Made by a program: the position numbers and the translations under genes. The notes beneath the pieces are model-generated. The model was not told the origin of the DNA, did not search any database, and saw only the letters and a program-made list of their open reading frames with translations. Shown here in pieces: positions 1 through 7,578 of a stretch of DNA of 18,445 bases (position 1 is the stretch's first letter; the number at the start of each line of letters is the position of its first letter). The DNA lies in the NCBI GenBank assembly GCA_002297185.1, contig DBJV01000077.1, positions 22,092 to 40,536 of the forward strand, given 5' to 3'. Source of the stretch: Christensenella sp. UBA767 (GTDB lineage Bacteria > Bacillota > Clostridia > Christensenellales > CAG-917).

Positions 1-69
1 AAATACGGCATTCCCAACATCAAAATGCTCTATGAAAACGACGTGCGTTTTCTTAAACAATTCAATTAA
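1..69 (+). CDS. pheS: Phenylalanyl-tRNA synthetase alpha subunit, C-terminal end (partial)
   Basis: An open frame runs in from the left edge and ends at TAA 67-69. The last 22 residues read KYGIPNIKMLYENDVRFLKQ then FN, the typical end of the PheS catalytic domain, with a YGI...YENDxRFLKQF pattern. PheS forms the aminoacylating half of the alpha2-beta2 phenylalanyl-tRNA synthetase in the cytoplasm. pheT starts 15 bases downstream on the same strand, the standard pheST operon order, which strengthens the call. Only the tail is present, so nothing can be said about the active site. Confidence 0.9.
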   Translation, partial: KYGIPNIKMLYENDVRFLKQFN

Positions 70-83
70 GGGGGGGGCGAGGG
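70..83 (+). promoter_or_regulatory. G-rich ribosome-binding region of pheT with an eight-G run
   Basis: Between the pheS stop and the pheT ATG lies a run of eight G (70-77) followed by CGAGGG (78-83). Either part could pair with the 3' end of 16S rRNA. The G run is about 7 bases from the ATG, a normal distance, while GAGGG is almost touching it. A homopolymer this long in a ribosome-binding region is unusual. Confidence 0.6.
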
Positions 84-84
84 T

Positions 85-2484
85 ATGTTAGTTCCAATTT
101 CATGGCTTAAAGATTACGTAGATATCAACGTTAAACCCGAAGTGCTTGCGAAGAAACTCGTTGCAATCGGTTTTGAGGTTGAAGAAATTATATATCAAGA
201 AAAACAAGCGACCAACGTGGTCGTTGGTAAAATCGTCAAGGTCGATAAACATCCCAACGCAGACCGTTTGCGTGTTACACAAATCGACATCGGCGAAAAG
301 ACGATACAAGTCGTTACCAACGTTCCCGTAGAGGGCGGCGAGACCATTGCGGTTGCGCTTGACGGCGCACATCTTGCGGACGGACACGACATCAAGAAGG
401 GCGAACTCCGCGGCGTGCTTAGCGAGGGTATGCTTTGCGGTCTCGAAGAAGTCGGCGTAACGGAGGACGACGTGCAAAATCAAAAAATGGGGGATATTAT
501 CCGCTTTGAAGAGGGTACGGCGCTCGGTCAAAACGCACTTAAAGCGCTTGGTCACGACGATATTATCCTCGACGTAAGCGTTACGGCAAACCGTCCCGAT
601 TGCAACAGTATTTATAAGATGGCAAAAGAAGTTGCAGTTGCGCTCAAAACGTCTTGCAGAGAACCCGAAATAGACTATAAGGTCAGCGATATCGGCGAAA
701 AAGTCACGGATATGGTGAGCGTTGACGTGCAAAATCAAGAACTTTGCCCAAGATATATGGCGGCAGGCGTGAAGAATATCAAGATTTTCCCGTCCTCTCA
801 AAAGATTAAATCGAGATTGCGCGCGGTGGGTATTCGTCCGATTAACAACATCGTGGATATCACCAACTACGTGCTTACGGAAATCGGTCAACCGATGCAC
901 TCCTTTGATAAGAGAGAACTGGAAGGCGATAAAATCGTCGTACGCAATGCGCAAAACGGTGAAACGATTGAAACTCTCGACGGAAAACAAAACACGCTTA
1001 ACGACAGTATGCTCGTAATTTGCGACGCATACAAGCCCGTTGCGGTTGCAGGTATTATGGGCGGCGAAAACAGCGGCATTCAACCCGATACTACGGAAGT
1101 GGTGTTCGAGGCGGCGAAGTTTGCTCGCGACAACGTAAGACGTACGTCCCGTGCGCTCAATTTGCGCTCGGACAGTTCCGCAAGATTTGAAAAAGGCATC
1201 GATTTTGCATCGCAAGAGTACGGCTTGAAACGTGCTTTGACGCTCGTATATCAAATGGGCGCAGGCGACATCGTTGAAGGTATAATCGACGTTAAGGTTG
1301 ATTATCAAAAGGTGCGTGAAATCAAATTCACAACGAGAAAACTTCAAGAAATCCTCGGCTGCAAAGTGCCGAAAGCGGCTTTGGTGTCCATTCTCGAAAG
1401 ACTTGGAATCCAAGTGGTTGACGGCGATAAATGCCTTATTGCAAAGGTCAAAGAGGACAGAGAAGATATCGTGGGTGTAAACGATATTGCGGAAGAATTC
1501 ATCCGCGTATATGGTTATAGCCACATTAAACCCACTTTGTTTGAATACGCAACGCTCACAAAGGGCGGCGTTCCCGACAAAATGAAGTTTGTCAATATCA
1601 TCAAAAATACGCTTTGCGCATGCGGTTTGGCAGAGAGCGTGACGTACTCCTTTACGTCGCCGAAATTTGCTACGCAACTCAATCTCGAAGAGGACGATAC
1701 CGCTCGCAAGGCAATCAAACTTATGAATCCGCTCGGCGAGGCATTGAGCGTTATGCGTACAACGCTTACGCACAGCATGATCGAGACGATGTGCTATAAC
1801 ATCACGCACTTCAATAAGGGCGCAAAACTCTTTGAGGTGGCGAACGTATATCTCCCGAAGGAACTTCCGCTCAAAGAATTGCCTTACGAAGAGAGCAGAC
1901 TTTGCGTTGGTATGTACGGCGAAGGCGTTGATTTCTTCACGATTAAGGGCGCACTCGAAGAGACGTTCAAGGCGTTGCATATCGATGAAAAATACGTGCG
2001 TTCCACAAGACCGTATTTGCATACGGGAAGAGGCGCAGAGATTGTGGTTGACGGTCAAAGCGTTGGTTTCGTCGGTGAAATTCATCCCGACGTTGCAGAC
2101 AACTACGGTATCGACAACTTCAGACTTTACGTTGCGGAAATCTCTATCGATAAGATTTACAACAAACATCGCCTCGAGAAAAGCAAATTCGTTCCGTTCT
2201 CCAAGTTCCCGATTATCGAGCGCGACCTTGCGGTCGTCGTTGACGATAGCGTACTTGCCGGCGATATGACGGACGCTGTTCTCGGCGCAAAAATCAAGTA
2301 TCTAACCGACGCAAAAGTGTTTGATGCGTACAAGAGCGAGCAAATAGGTGAGGGCAAAAAGAGCGTTGCTATGAGTTTTGCATTCTCATCGCTCGAGCGT
2401 ACGCTTACCGACGACGAAATTGCAACGGAAATGGCAAAAATCCTTTCTGTACTCAAACGCAAAGTCGGCGCAAAGATAAGATAA
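85..2484 (+). CDS. pheT: Phenylalanyl-tRNA synthetase beta subunit
   Basis: The 799-aa product has the usual length of bacterial PheT and starts with the family-typical MLVPISWLKDYVDI, which fixes the ATG. An EMAP/OB-type tRNA-binding domain lies at about residues 40-150 (VVGKIVKVDKHPNADRLRV). It is followed by the B3/B4 region with the editing site (about 210-380), the B5 region (about 400-480), the catalytic-like domain (about 490-690) and the C-terminal ferredoxin-fold anticodon-binding domain from about residue 701 (FVPFSKFPIIERDLAVVVDD). The protein pairs with PheS to charge tRNA-Phe and hydrolyses mischarged Tyr-tRNA-Phe. It lies 15 bp after pheS and 31 bp before mutS2, so all three are probably co-transcribed. 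I see no frameshift or missing domain. Confidence 0.97.
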   Translation: MLVPISWLKDYVDINVKPEVLAKKLVAIGFEVEEIIYQEKQATNVVVGKIVKVDKHPNADRLRVTQIDIGEKTIQVVTNVPVEGGETIAVALDGAHLADGHDIKKGELRGVLSEGMLCGLEEVGVTEDDVQNQKMGDIIRFEEGTALGQNALKALGHDDIILDVSVTANRPDCNSIYKMAKEVAVALKTSCREPEIDYKVSDIGEKVTDMVSVDVQNQELCPRYMAAGVKNIKIFPSSQKIKSRLRAVGIRPINNIVDITNYVLTEIGQPMHSFDKRELEGDKIVVRNAQNGETIETLDGKQNTLNDSMLVICDAYKPVAVAGIMGGENSGIQPDTTEVVFEAAKFARDNVRRTSRALNLRSDSSARFEKGIDFASQEYGLKRALTLVYQMGAGDIVEGIIDVKVDYQKVREIKFTTRKLQEILGCKVPKAALVSILERLGIQVVDGDKCLIAKVKEDREDIVGVNDIAEEFIRVYGYSHIKPTLFEYATLTKGGVPDKMKFVNIIKNTLCACGLAESVTYSFTSPKFATQLNLEEDDTARKAIKLMNPLGEALSVMRTTLTHSMIETMCYNITHFNKGAKLFEVANVYLPKELPLKELPYEESRLCVGMYGEGVDFFTIKGALEETFKALHIDEKYVRSTRPYLHTGRGAEIVVDGQSVGFVGEIHPDVADNYGIDNFRLYVAEISIDKIYNKHRLEKSKFVPFSKFPIIERDLAVVVDDSVLAGDMTDAVLGAKIKYLTDAKVFDAYKSEQIGEGKKSVAMSFAFSSLERTLTDDEIATEMAKILSVLKRKVGAKIR

Positions 2485-2515
2485 ACAAAAATCTCAACTT
2501 AAAGGGCAAAAAAAC

Positions 2516-4564
2516 ATGTTTGACGCAAAAAGTCTGAATACTCTCGAATATCCGCAAATTCTTGCCAGATTGAGCGATTTTGCTCAGTCGGCAGGCGGAA
2601 AGAAAAAGGCAAAAAGCCTCGTTCCGTTCGAGACTATAGGTGAGGCCAACGACGCACTATGCGAGACGGCAGAGGCGGATAAAGTGTTGTTTGAATACTC
2701 GCTTTCTCCGAATTTTGCCGTTGACGACGTTGCCGATATTCTCGTAAAAGCAAAGAAGGGCGCAGTTCTCTCTATTGCGGATATTTTGAAAGTCGGAAGG
2801 TCGCTACGCGTTGCGCACAAAATCAAAAGAACGCTTACTAACGTCAAGGATTGCCCGATATTGTACGATATTGCGAGTAGGCTGTATGAAAACGAGCCGC
2901 TTGAAAAGAGCATTTTTGAGGACTTTTTGAGCGAGACGGAAGTTGCGGACAACGCTACGTCGGAACTTAGACAAATTCGCATCCGCATACGCAAACTCAA
3001 CGACAACGTGCGCTCTAAATTGCAACTTTTCATTACGTCGCCGCAATATTCCAAGTATTTACAGGACAGCATCGTTACGATGCGTGGGGATAGATACGTT
3101 ATTCCGCTAAAAAGCGACTTCAAAGGCTCGATTCCCGGGCTTGTTCACGATCAATCCGCATCGGGATCTACGCTTTTCGTGGAGCCTATGCAGGTTGTGG
3201 AACTGAACAACGAACTCAAGGTGGAACTTGTCAACGAACAGCTTGAAATAGAGCGGATTTTGCGTAATTTCTCATCGACGATTATGGGAAGTGCGGACAA
3301 AATTTCGTGGTCGTATCAAAATATCGTCGATCTCGATATGATTTTTGCAAAAGCGCAACTTGCAAGGGAATATAAAGCCGTCAGACCTACACTTAACAAT
3401 GAGGGATACGTGCGCATCAGAGCAGGAAGGCATCCGCTTATCGATCCGCATAAGGTCGTACCCGTGTCGTTGCAACTTGAAAAAGACGATAAAATGCTGC
3501 TTATAACAGGTCCGAATACGGGTGGAAAAACCGTTACGCTCAAACTTGTCGGGCTTTTCACGATTATGGCGATGAGCGGACTTTACGTGCCTGCAAAACA
3601 GGCGGATATTTCCATATTCGACGGCGTATATAGCGACATCGGCGACGAACAGAGCATACAGCAAAGTTTATCGACGTTCTCGTCGCATATCAAGAATACG
3701 ATTGGCATTTTGGACATCATTACGCCCAAATCGCTCGTGCTGTTTGACGAACTCGGCGCAGGTACGGATCCCGGTGAGGGTGCGGCACTTGCGGTGAGTA
3801 TTGCGGAGTATTTGCTAAAAGTCGGGTGCAAATCGCTTATCACGTCGCACTTTAACGACCTCAAAGAATTTGCGCTCGTTACGAAAGGCGTGGTTGCTGC
3901 GTCTATGGAATTTAATTCCGAAACGTTTTCGCCCACGTACAAACTCGTTATGGGTGCAATCGGTGCGTCCAACGCTTTGGCGATTGCGCAAAAACTCGGC
4001 TTAAAAGAGGATATCATCAATAGCGCAAAGGGCAAAATTTCCGCTGAAAAACGACAGTTCGACAACGTTTTGACAGCGGCAGAGCAGACTCGCATGAAAG
4101 CGGCGGAACTTGTAAACGAGGCGTCCATTGACAGGGAAAACGCCGCAAAGGCACTCAAAGACGCGCAAATCGAGAAGAAACGCATTGAAGAAAAGCGAGA
4201 AAAACTTGACGAGAGCATCCGCAAGGAAACAAAACGCCTCATAGAAAACAGCGTTGAAGAGGCGAACGAAGTGCTTGACAAAATCAAGGAGATTTTGAAT
4301 AAGCCGCAAATCGAGGACAAGGATTTGTTCGAGGCGAGAAAACTCCGTAAACAGCTCGAAACTATGTCTGCTGACTATGAAAAAGAGGCGGTTGTTGAGG
4401 ACGTTCCCGACGATAGTCCGCTCAAAATCGGCGATAACGTGTTCGTTAAATCCTTGCAAAAGAAGGGCAAACTCGTTGCAATCAATCAACGAGGCGAGGC
4501 TCAGGTGTCCTTTGGAAAACTCACGACGAAAGTCAAAAAAGACGACTACTACAAGGTGAAATAA
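2516..4564 (+). CDS. mutS2: MutS2-family ATPase lacking the C-terminal Smr domain
   Basis: The 682-aa protein has MutS2 hallmarks: the signature HDQSASGSTLFVEP (about residues 213-226), Walker A GPNTGGKT (332-339), Walker B SLVLFDE (406-412) followed by LGAGTDP, and a long charged coiled coil at about 515-625. A small beta-rich KOW-like segment (636-682, IGDNVFVKSLQKKGKL onward) ends the protein. MutS2 proteins of Bacillus and Clostridia are usually about 780-790 aa and continue after this segment into an Smr endonuclease domain with an LDLRG start and an HGKG-type motif. None of this is present here or in the following DNA. MutS2 acts in recombination control or rescue of collided ribosomes, not in mismatch repair. 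The ATPase part looks intact. AAAGGG at about 2502 serves as ribosome-binding site. The stop TAA overlaps the next ATG by one base. Confidence 0.93.
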   Translation: MFDAKSLNTLEYPQILARLSDFAQSAGGKKKAKSLVPFETIGEANDALCETAEADKVLFEYSLSPNFAVDDVADILVKAKKGAVLSIADILKVGRSLRVAHKIKRTLTNVKDCPILYDIASRLYENEPLEKSIFEDFLSETEVADNATSELRQIRIRIRKLNDNVRSKLQLFITSPQYSKYLQDSIVTMRGDRYVIPLKSDFKGSIPGLVHDQSASGSTLFVEPMQVVELNNELKVELVNEQLEIERILRNFSSTIMGSADKISWSYQNIVDLDMIFAKAQLAREYKAVRPTLNNEGYVRIRAGRHPLIDPHKVVPVSLQLEKDDKMLLITGPNTGGKTVTLKLVGLFTIMAMSGLYVPAKQADISIFDGVYSDIGDEQSIQQSLSTFSSHIKNTIGILDIITPKSLVLFDELGAGTDPGEGAALAVSIAEYLLKVGCKSLITSHFNDLKEFALVTKGVVAASMEFNSETFSPTYKLVMGAIGASNALAIAQKLGLKEDIINSAKGKISAEKRQFDNVLTAAEQTRMKAAELVNEASIDRENAAKALKDAQIEKKRIEEKREKLDESIRKETKRLIENSVEEANEVLDKIKEILNKPQIEDKDLFEARKLRKQLETMSADYEKEAVVEDVPDDSPLKIGDNVFVKSLQKKGKLVAINQRGEAQVSFGKLTTKVKKDDYYKVK

Positions 4565-5139
4565 TGGTTGACAATTATTCGCAATCGGTTGAAATCGACG
4601 TAACGCATCACGCAAAGCGTTTGCAATGGGCGGGGATGTTCCTCGTGTTGTTTTCGCTTGGGTTCGTGGTGACGTCAATTTTCTATAATTGGTTGTTTAT
4701 GATAGGATTCGCCGTATTTTTTGTGGCTGGAATTGTGTTTATCCATATTTACAACCAAACTGCGAAGGAATACATATACGAAGTCAGCCCCACGCGACTC
4801 GTTATCGTAAAAAAGGACGTCGTAAACAAGCAAACTGTCGTGCTGTCGCTTTTGTTTAAGGACGTGACGAGTTTTGGAATTATGACCGATGTTTATCACG
4901 ACAAGGTTGAGGGCGAGGACGCAGTTAGCCGCAACGAGCAAAACGACGTTATCGATTATAGCAAAACTTTCGATATCCTGCTTTGCAACAGAGCGTACGA
5001 TATTGGAGTGTATCAGATTGTGTTTATGCCCGAGGATACGGGGATAAGCCAAAAGGTGCTTTTTGCGCCGGACGAGTATATGGTTGCGCTGATAAACGAG
5101 AACATTAAGAACGCAAAAGCGCAAACAGAGAAAGAATAA
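4564..5139 (+). CDS. Uncharacterised two-helix membrane protein with a cytosolic PH-like domain
   Basis: A 191-aa protein of unknown function. Residues 1-20 are hydrophilic. Two membrane helices follow (about 23-40 and 43-63) with a very short turn between them, so both ends should face the cytoplasm. Residues 64-191 form a soluble region with alternating hydrophobic strands (EYIYEVSPTRLVIVKKDVV, then VLSLLFKDVTSFGIM) and a final VLFAPDEYMVALINE helix. This pattern resembles bacterial PH-like domains. From memory it recalls small clostridial membrane families such as DUF6106, but I cannot confirm membership. Its ATG shares the A of the mutS2 TAA (TAATG), with AAGGTG at 4553-4558 as ribosome-binding site, so translation is probably coupled to mutS2. 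A link to MutS2 function is inference from position only. Confidence 0.85.
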   Translation: MVDNYSQSVEIDVTHHAKRLQWAGMFLVLFSLGFVVTSIFYNWLFMIGFAVFFVAGIVFIHIYNQTAKEYIYEVSPTRLVIVKKDVVNKQTVVLSLLFKDVTSFGIMTDVYHDKVEGEDAVSRNEQNDVIDYSKTFDILLCNRAYDIGVYQIVFMPEDTGISQKVLFAPDEYMVALINENIKNAKAQTEKE

Positions 5140-5181
5140 CACAAATAGAAAACGACAAAATATAAGTTTAGATAACCGAAA

Positions 5182-6327
5182 ATGGACAAATTGATTTATC
5201 TTGACAACGCAGCGACGACGAGAATATATCCCGAGACCGCATCTATGATTATGAAAGAAAGCATAGATGATTTTTTCAATCCGTCCGCGCTATATAAGCC
5301 ATCCGTGCAGTTGTCGGTGAAGATTAAAAACGCAAGAGAGAGCATCAAAAATGCGCTCCATGCGCCCGACGGGGAGTTTTATTTTACATCCGGCGGAACG
5401 GAATCCGATAATACCGCGCTCTTCTGCACGAGAAAGGCAAAGGGTAGCAGAGTAATCGTCGGGCTTGGTGAGCATGACGCTATTATCAACGGCGCAAATC
5501 AACTTGCGGCGCAAGGTTTTGACGTGGTGTTTGCGCCTATCAAAACGGACGGAGCGGTTGACGTTGACGAATTCAAAAAACTGCTTAACGAAAACGTGTC
5601 GCTCGTCTCGATTATGCACGTAAGCAATGAAACGGGCGCAATCAACGATATTGCAAGACTTGTAAAACTAACCAAAAAGGTCGCTCCGAATGCGATATTC
5701 CATAGCGACGGGGTACAGGCGTTTGGAAAAATCAAGGTGAATTTGCGTGCGCTCGACGTCGATTTGTATTCGATATCTTCACACAAAATCCACGGGCCGA
5801 AGGGAATAGGCGGTTTGTTTGTCAAAAAAGGCACGTCTATTAAGCCGCTTTTGTACGGCGGAGGTCAGGAAAAAGGATTTCGCTCGGGTACGGAAAACGC
5901 TCCGAATATTTTGGGGTTTGCCGACGCTGCAGAGCGTTGTATGGCGAATTTTGCAGACGATATCGCAAAAAAAGCCGCTTTCAAAGAGGCTCTGCTCGAT
6001 AAACTTCAAACTGAGATAGATGATATAGCGGTTATTTCTCCAAGCGAAAACTGTGCGGCGAACATTCTTACCGTTGCGTTCAAAAACGTGCGAGGAGAGG
6101 TGCTGCTGCACGATATCGAAGATAAAGGAATTTTGGTCGGAATTGGCTCGGCTTGCTCATCGCATCACGAGAGCAGGTTTAAGTCGTTGCTCGGACTTGA
6201 CGAGAGCCATAGGGACGGAATTATCCGTTTCAGCACTTCATACGAAAACGATATAGAGGACGTGGACTATATTGTATCGACAATCAAAGCCAGCCTCGAG
6301 AAACTAACGAATTATACAAGAATATAA
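5182..6327 (+). CDS. Cysteine desulfurase, NifS/IscS family, probable sulfur donor to ThiI
   Basis: The 381-aa PLP enzyme of aminotransferase fold class V opens with IYLDNAATT. It carries FTSGGTESDN (PLP phosphate region), SDGVQAFGK, the lysine loop SSHKIHGPKG with Lys202 as the likely Schiff-base lysine, GFRSGTENAPN, and the catalytic cysteine Cys325 in GIGSACSSHH. It converts cysteine to alanine and a protein-bound persulfide. thiI starts 9 bp downstream, as in many Bacillota where a dedicated NifS-like enzyme feeds ThiI, so tRNA thiolation is the most likely role. A general iron-sulfur-cluster role cannot be excluded, and no iscU-like scaffold gene is in the window. No strong Shine-Dalgarno is visible before the ATG (AACCGAAA). 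Confidence 0.95.
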   Translation: MDKLIYLDNAATTRIYPETASMIMKESIDDFFNPSALYKPSVQLSVKIKNARESIKNALHAPDGEFYFTSGGTESDNTALFCTRKAKGSRVIVGLGEHDAIINGANQLAAQGFDVVFAPIKTDGAVDVDEFKKLLNENVSLVSIMHVSNETGAINDIARLVKLTKKVAPNAIFHSDGVQAFGKIKVNLRALDVDLYSISSHKIHGPKGIGGLFVKKGTSIKPLLYGGGQEKGFRSGTENAPNILGFADAAERCMANFADDIAKKAAFKEALLDKLQTEIDDIAVISPSENCAANILTVAFKNVRGEVLLHDIEDKGILVGIGSACSSHHESRFKSLLGLDESHRDGIIRFSTSYENDIEDVDYIVSTIKASLEKLTNYTRI

Positions 6328-6336
6328 GGATAGATT

Positions 6337-7515
6337 ATGGATAAAGTTGTAATAATCCGCTACGGCGAAATTTTTTTGAAAGGCAAAAATCGCGATTATT
6401 TCGAGAGTTTGCTTATTAAGAACATCAAGCACGCGCTTTACGGTATTGGGTGCGATTTTACTCGCTCGCAGGGCAGATATTTTGTTGAGAACTACGATTT
6501 GGATGACGAGGATGAGATTGTAGATCGCCTCAAAAAAGTGTTCGGCATTTATTCGTTGTCCGTTGCGTACAAGGTCGAAACCAAAGCAGATCAAGGCTTT
6601 TGCGATATAAAAGAGTGCCTCAAAGACGTTGCTTTGAGAGCGGAGGAAGAGTGTGCGCTCAAAAATGCAAAATTCCGCATTACAGTCAAGCGTGCGGACA
6701 AGCACATACCCAAAGCGTCATATGAAATCGCGGCAGAACTTGGCGGAGTGGTGCTTGCCAATACGCACTTCAAGGTGGATTTGACCGCTTTTGACTATGA
6801 TTTTATGGTCGATATAAGAGAAAACGGATATTCGTTTGTGTTCAGCGACGTAATCAGCGGCGCAGGCGGACTTCCCGTGGGATGCTCGAGCAAGGGACTT
6901 ATGTTGCTTTCGGGCGGTATCGATTCGCCGGTTGCGGCTTATATGATGGCAAAAAGAGGAATGAAACTTTGCGCAATCCATTTCTGCTCGCCGCCTTATA
7001 CGTCGGAAAGAGCAAAGGAAAAGGTTATTGAACTTCGCAATATCGTAAGCAAATACGCAACGGATATTAAGCTCTATATCGTGCCGTTTACCGAAATTCA
7101 AATGGAAATTCACAGAGTTTGCCCTGCGGAGTTTATGATTACGATTATGCGCAGATTTATGATGCGTATAGCAACGATCGTTGCAAATAACACCGAATGC
7201 AAGGTGATAATTACAGGCGAAAGCCTCGGGCAAGTCGCATCGCAAACTGTTGAGAGCATGACTTCCACCGAAGATTGCGCAGGACTTCCGATTTTCCGTC
7301 CGCTCGTTGCGTTCGATAAGGAAGAAACGATGGCTCTTGCAAGAAAAATCGGCACTTACGAGACGTCGATTGAGCCGTTTGAAGATTGCTGCACGATATT
7401 CCTGCCAAAGAATCCTGCAATACATCCCAAACTCGACAGAGTCAGAAAGGCGGAAAAGGCAATGGACATTGACTCGCTCGTCAAAAAAGCAGTCGAGGGC
7501 ATAGAAATAGTCTAA
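6337..7515 (+). CDS. thiI: tRNA 4-thiouridine synthetase ThiI (short form without rhodanese domain)
   Basis: The 392-aa product has an N-terminal ferredoxin-like plus THUMP RNA-binding region (about residues 1-170) and a PP-loop ATP pyrophosphatase domain beginning with LLSGGIDSPVAAYMM (SGGIDS at 192-197). FCSPPYTSERAKEKV follows. A Cys-Cys pair (351-352) lies in FEDCCTIFLPKNPAIHPK near the C-terminus. ThiI adenylates U8 of tRNA and inserts sulfur. The E. coli enzyme is about 480 aa with a C-terminal rhodanese domain. That domain is absent here, as is usual in Gram-positive bacteria, where the sulfur comes directly from a partner desulfurase, here the gene just upstream. AAGGA at 6326-6330 overlaps the upstream stop and gives good spacing to the ATG. 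Confidence 0.96.
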   Translation: MDKVVIIRYGEIFLKGKNRDYFESLLIKNIKHALYGIGCDFTRSQGRYFVENYDLDDEDEIVDRLKKVFGIYSLSVAYKVETKADQGFCDIKECLKDVALRAEEECALKNAKFRITVKRADKHIPKASYEIAAELGGVVLANTHFKVDLTAFDYDFMVDIRENGYSFVFSDVISGAGGLPVGCSSKGLMLLSGGIDSPVAAYMMAKRGMKLCAIHFCSPPYTSERAKEKVIELRNIVSKYATDIKLYIVPFTEIQMEIHRVCPAEFMITIMRRFMMRIATIVANNTECKVIITGESLGQVASQTVESMTSTEDCAGLPIFRPLVAFDKEETMALARKIGTYETSIEPFEDCCTIFLPKNPAIHPKLDRVRKAEKAMDIDSLVKKAVEGIEIV

Positions 7516-7553
7516 ATAAACAAAGTACGCATTAAGCGATATAATGATAATGC
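7514..7553 (-). terminator. Possible weak terminator between convergent thiI and the PBP gene
   Basis: Inverted repeat GCATTA (7529-7534) and TAATGC (7548-7553) with a 13-base loop lies in the 63-bp gap between the two convergent stops. On the minus strand it is followed by a moderately U-rich stretch (7528 down to 7514). The stem is short and the loop large, so this is a weak candidate. I see no better terminator for either gene. Confidence 0.25.
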
Positions 7554-7578
7554 AAAACTACGACGTTTAAGGATATTA

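Noticed and set aside
100..2169. A 689-codon open frame antisense to pheT
   Set aside because: It lies wholly within pheT, has no recognisable domains, and its Cys/His/Arg/Phe-rich composition is that of a shadow produced by the codon usage of the sense strand.
3583..4320. A 245-codon open frame antisense to mutS2
   Set aside because: Very Ser/Phe-rich translation typical of the reverse strand of Glu/Lys-rich coiled-coil codons; no motifs or ribosome-binding site.
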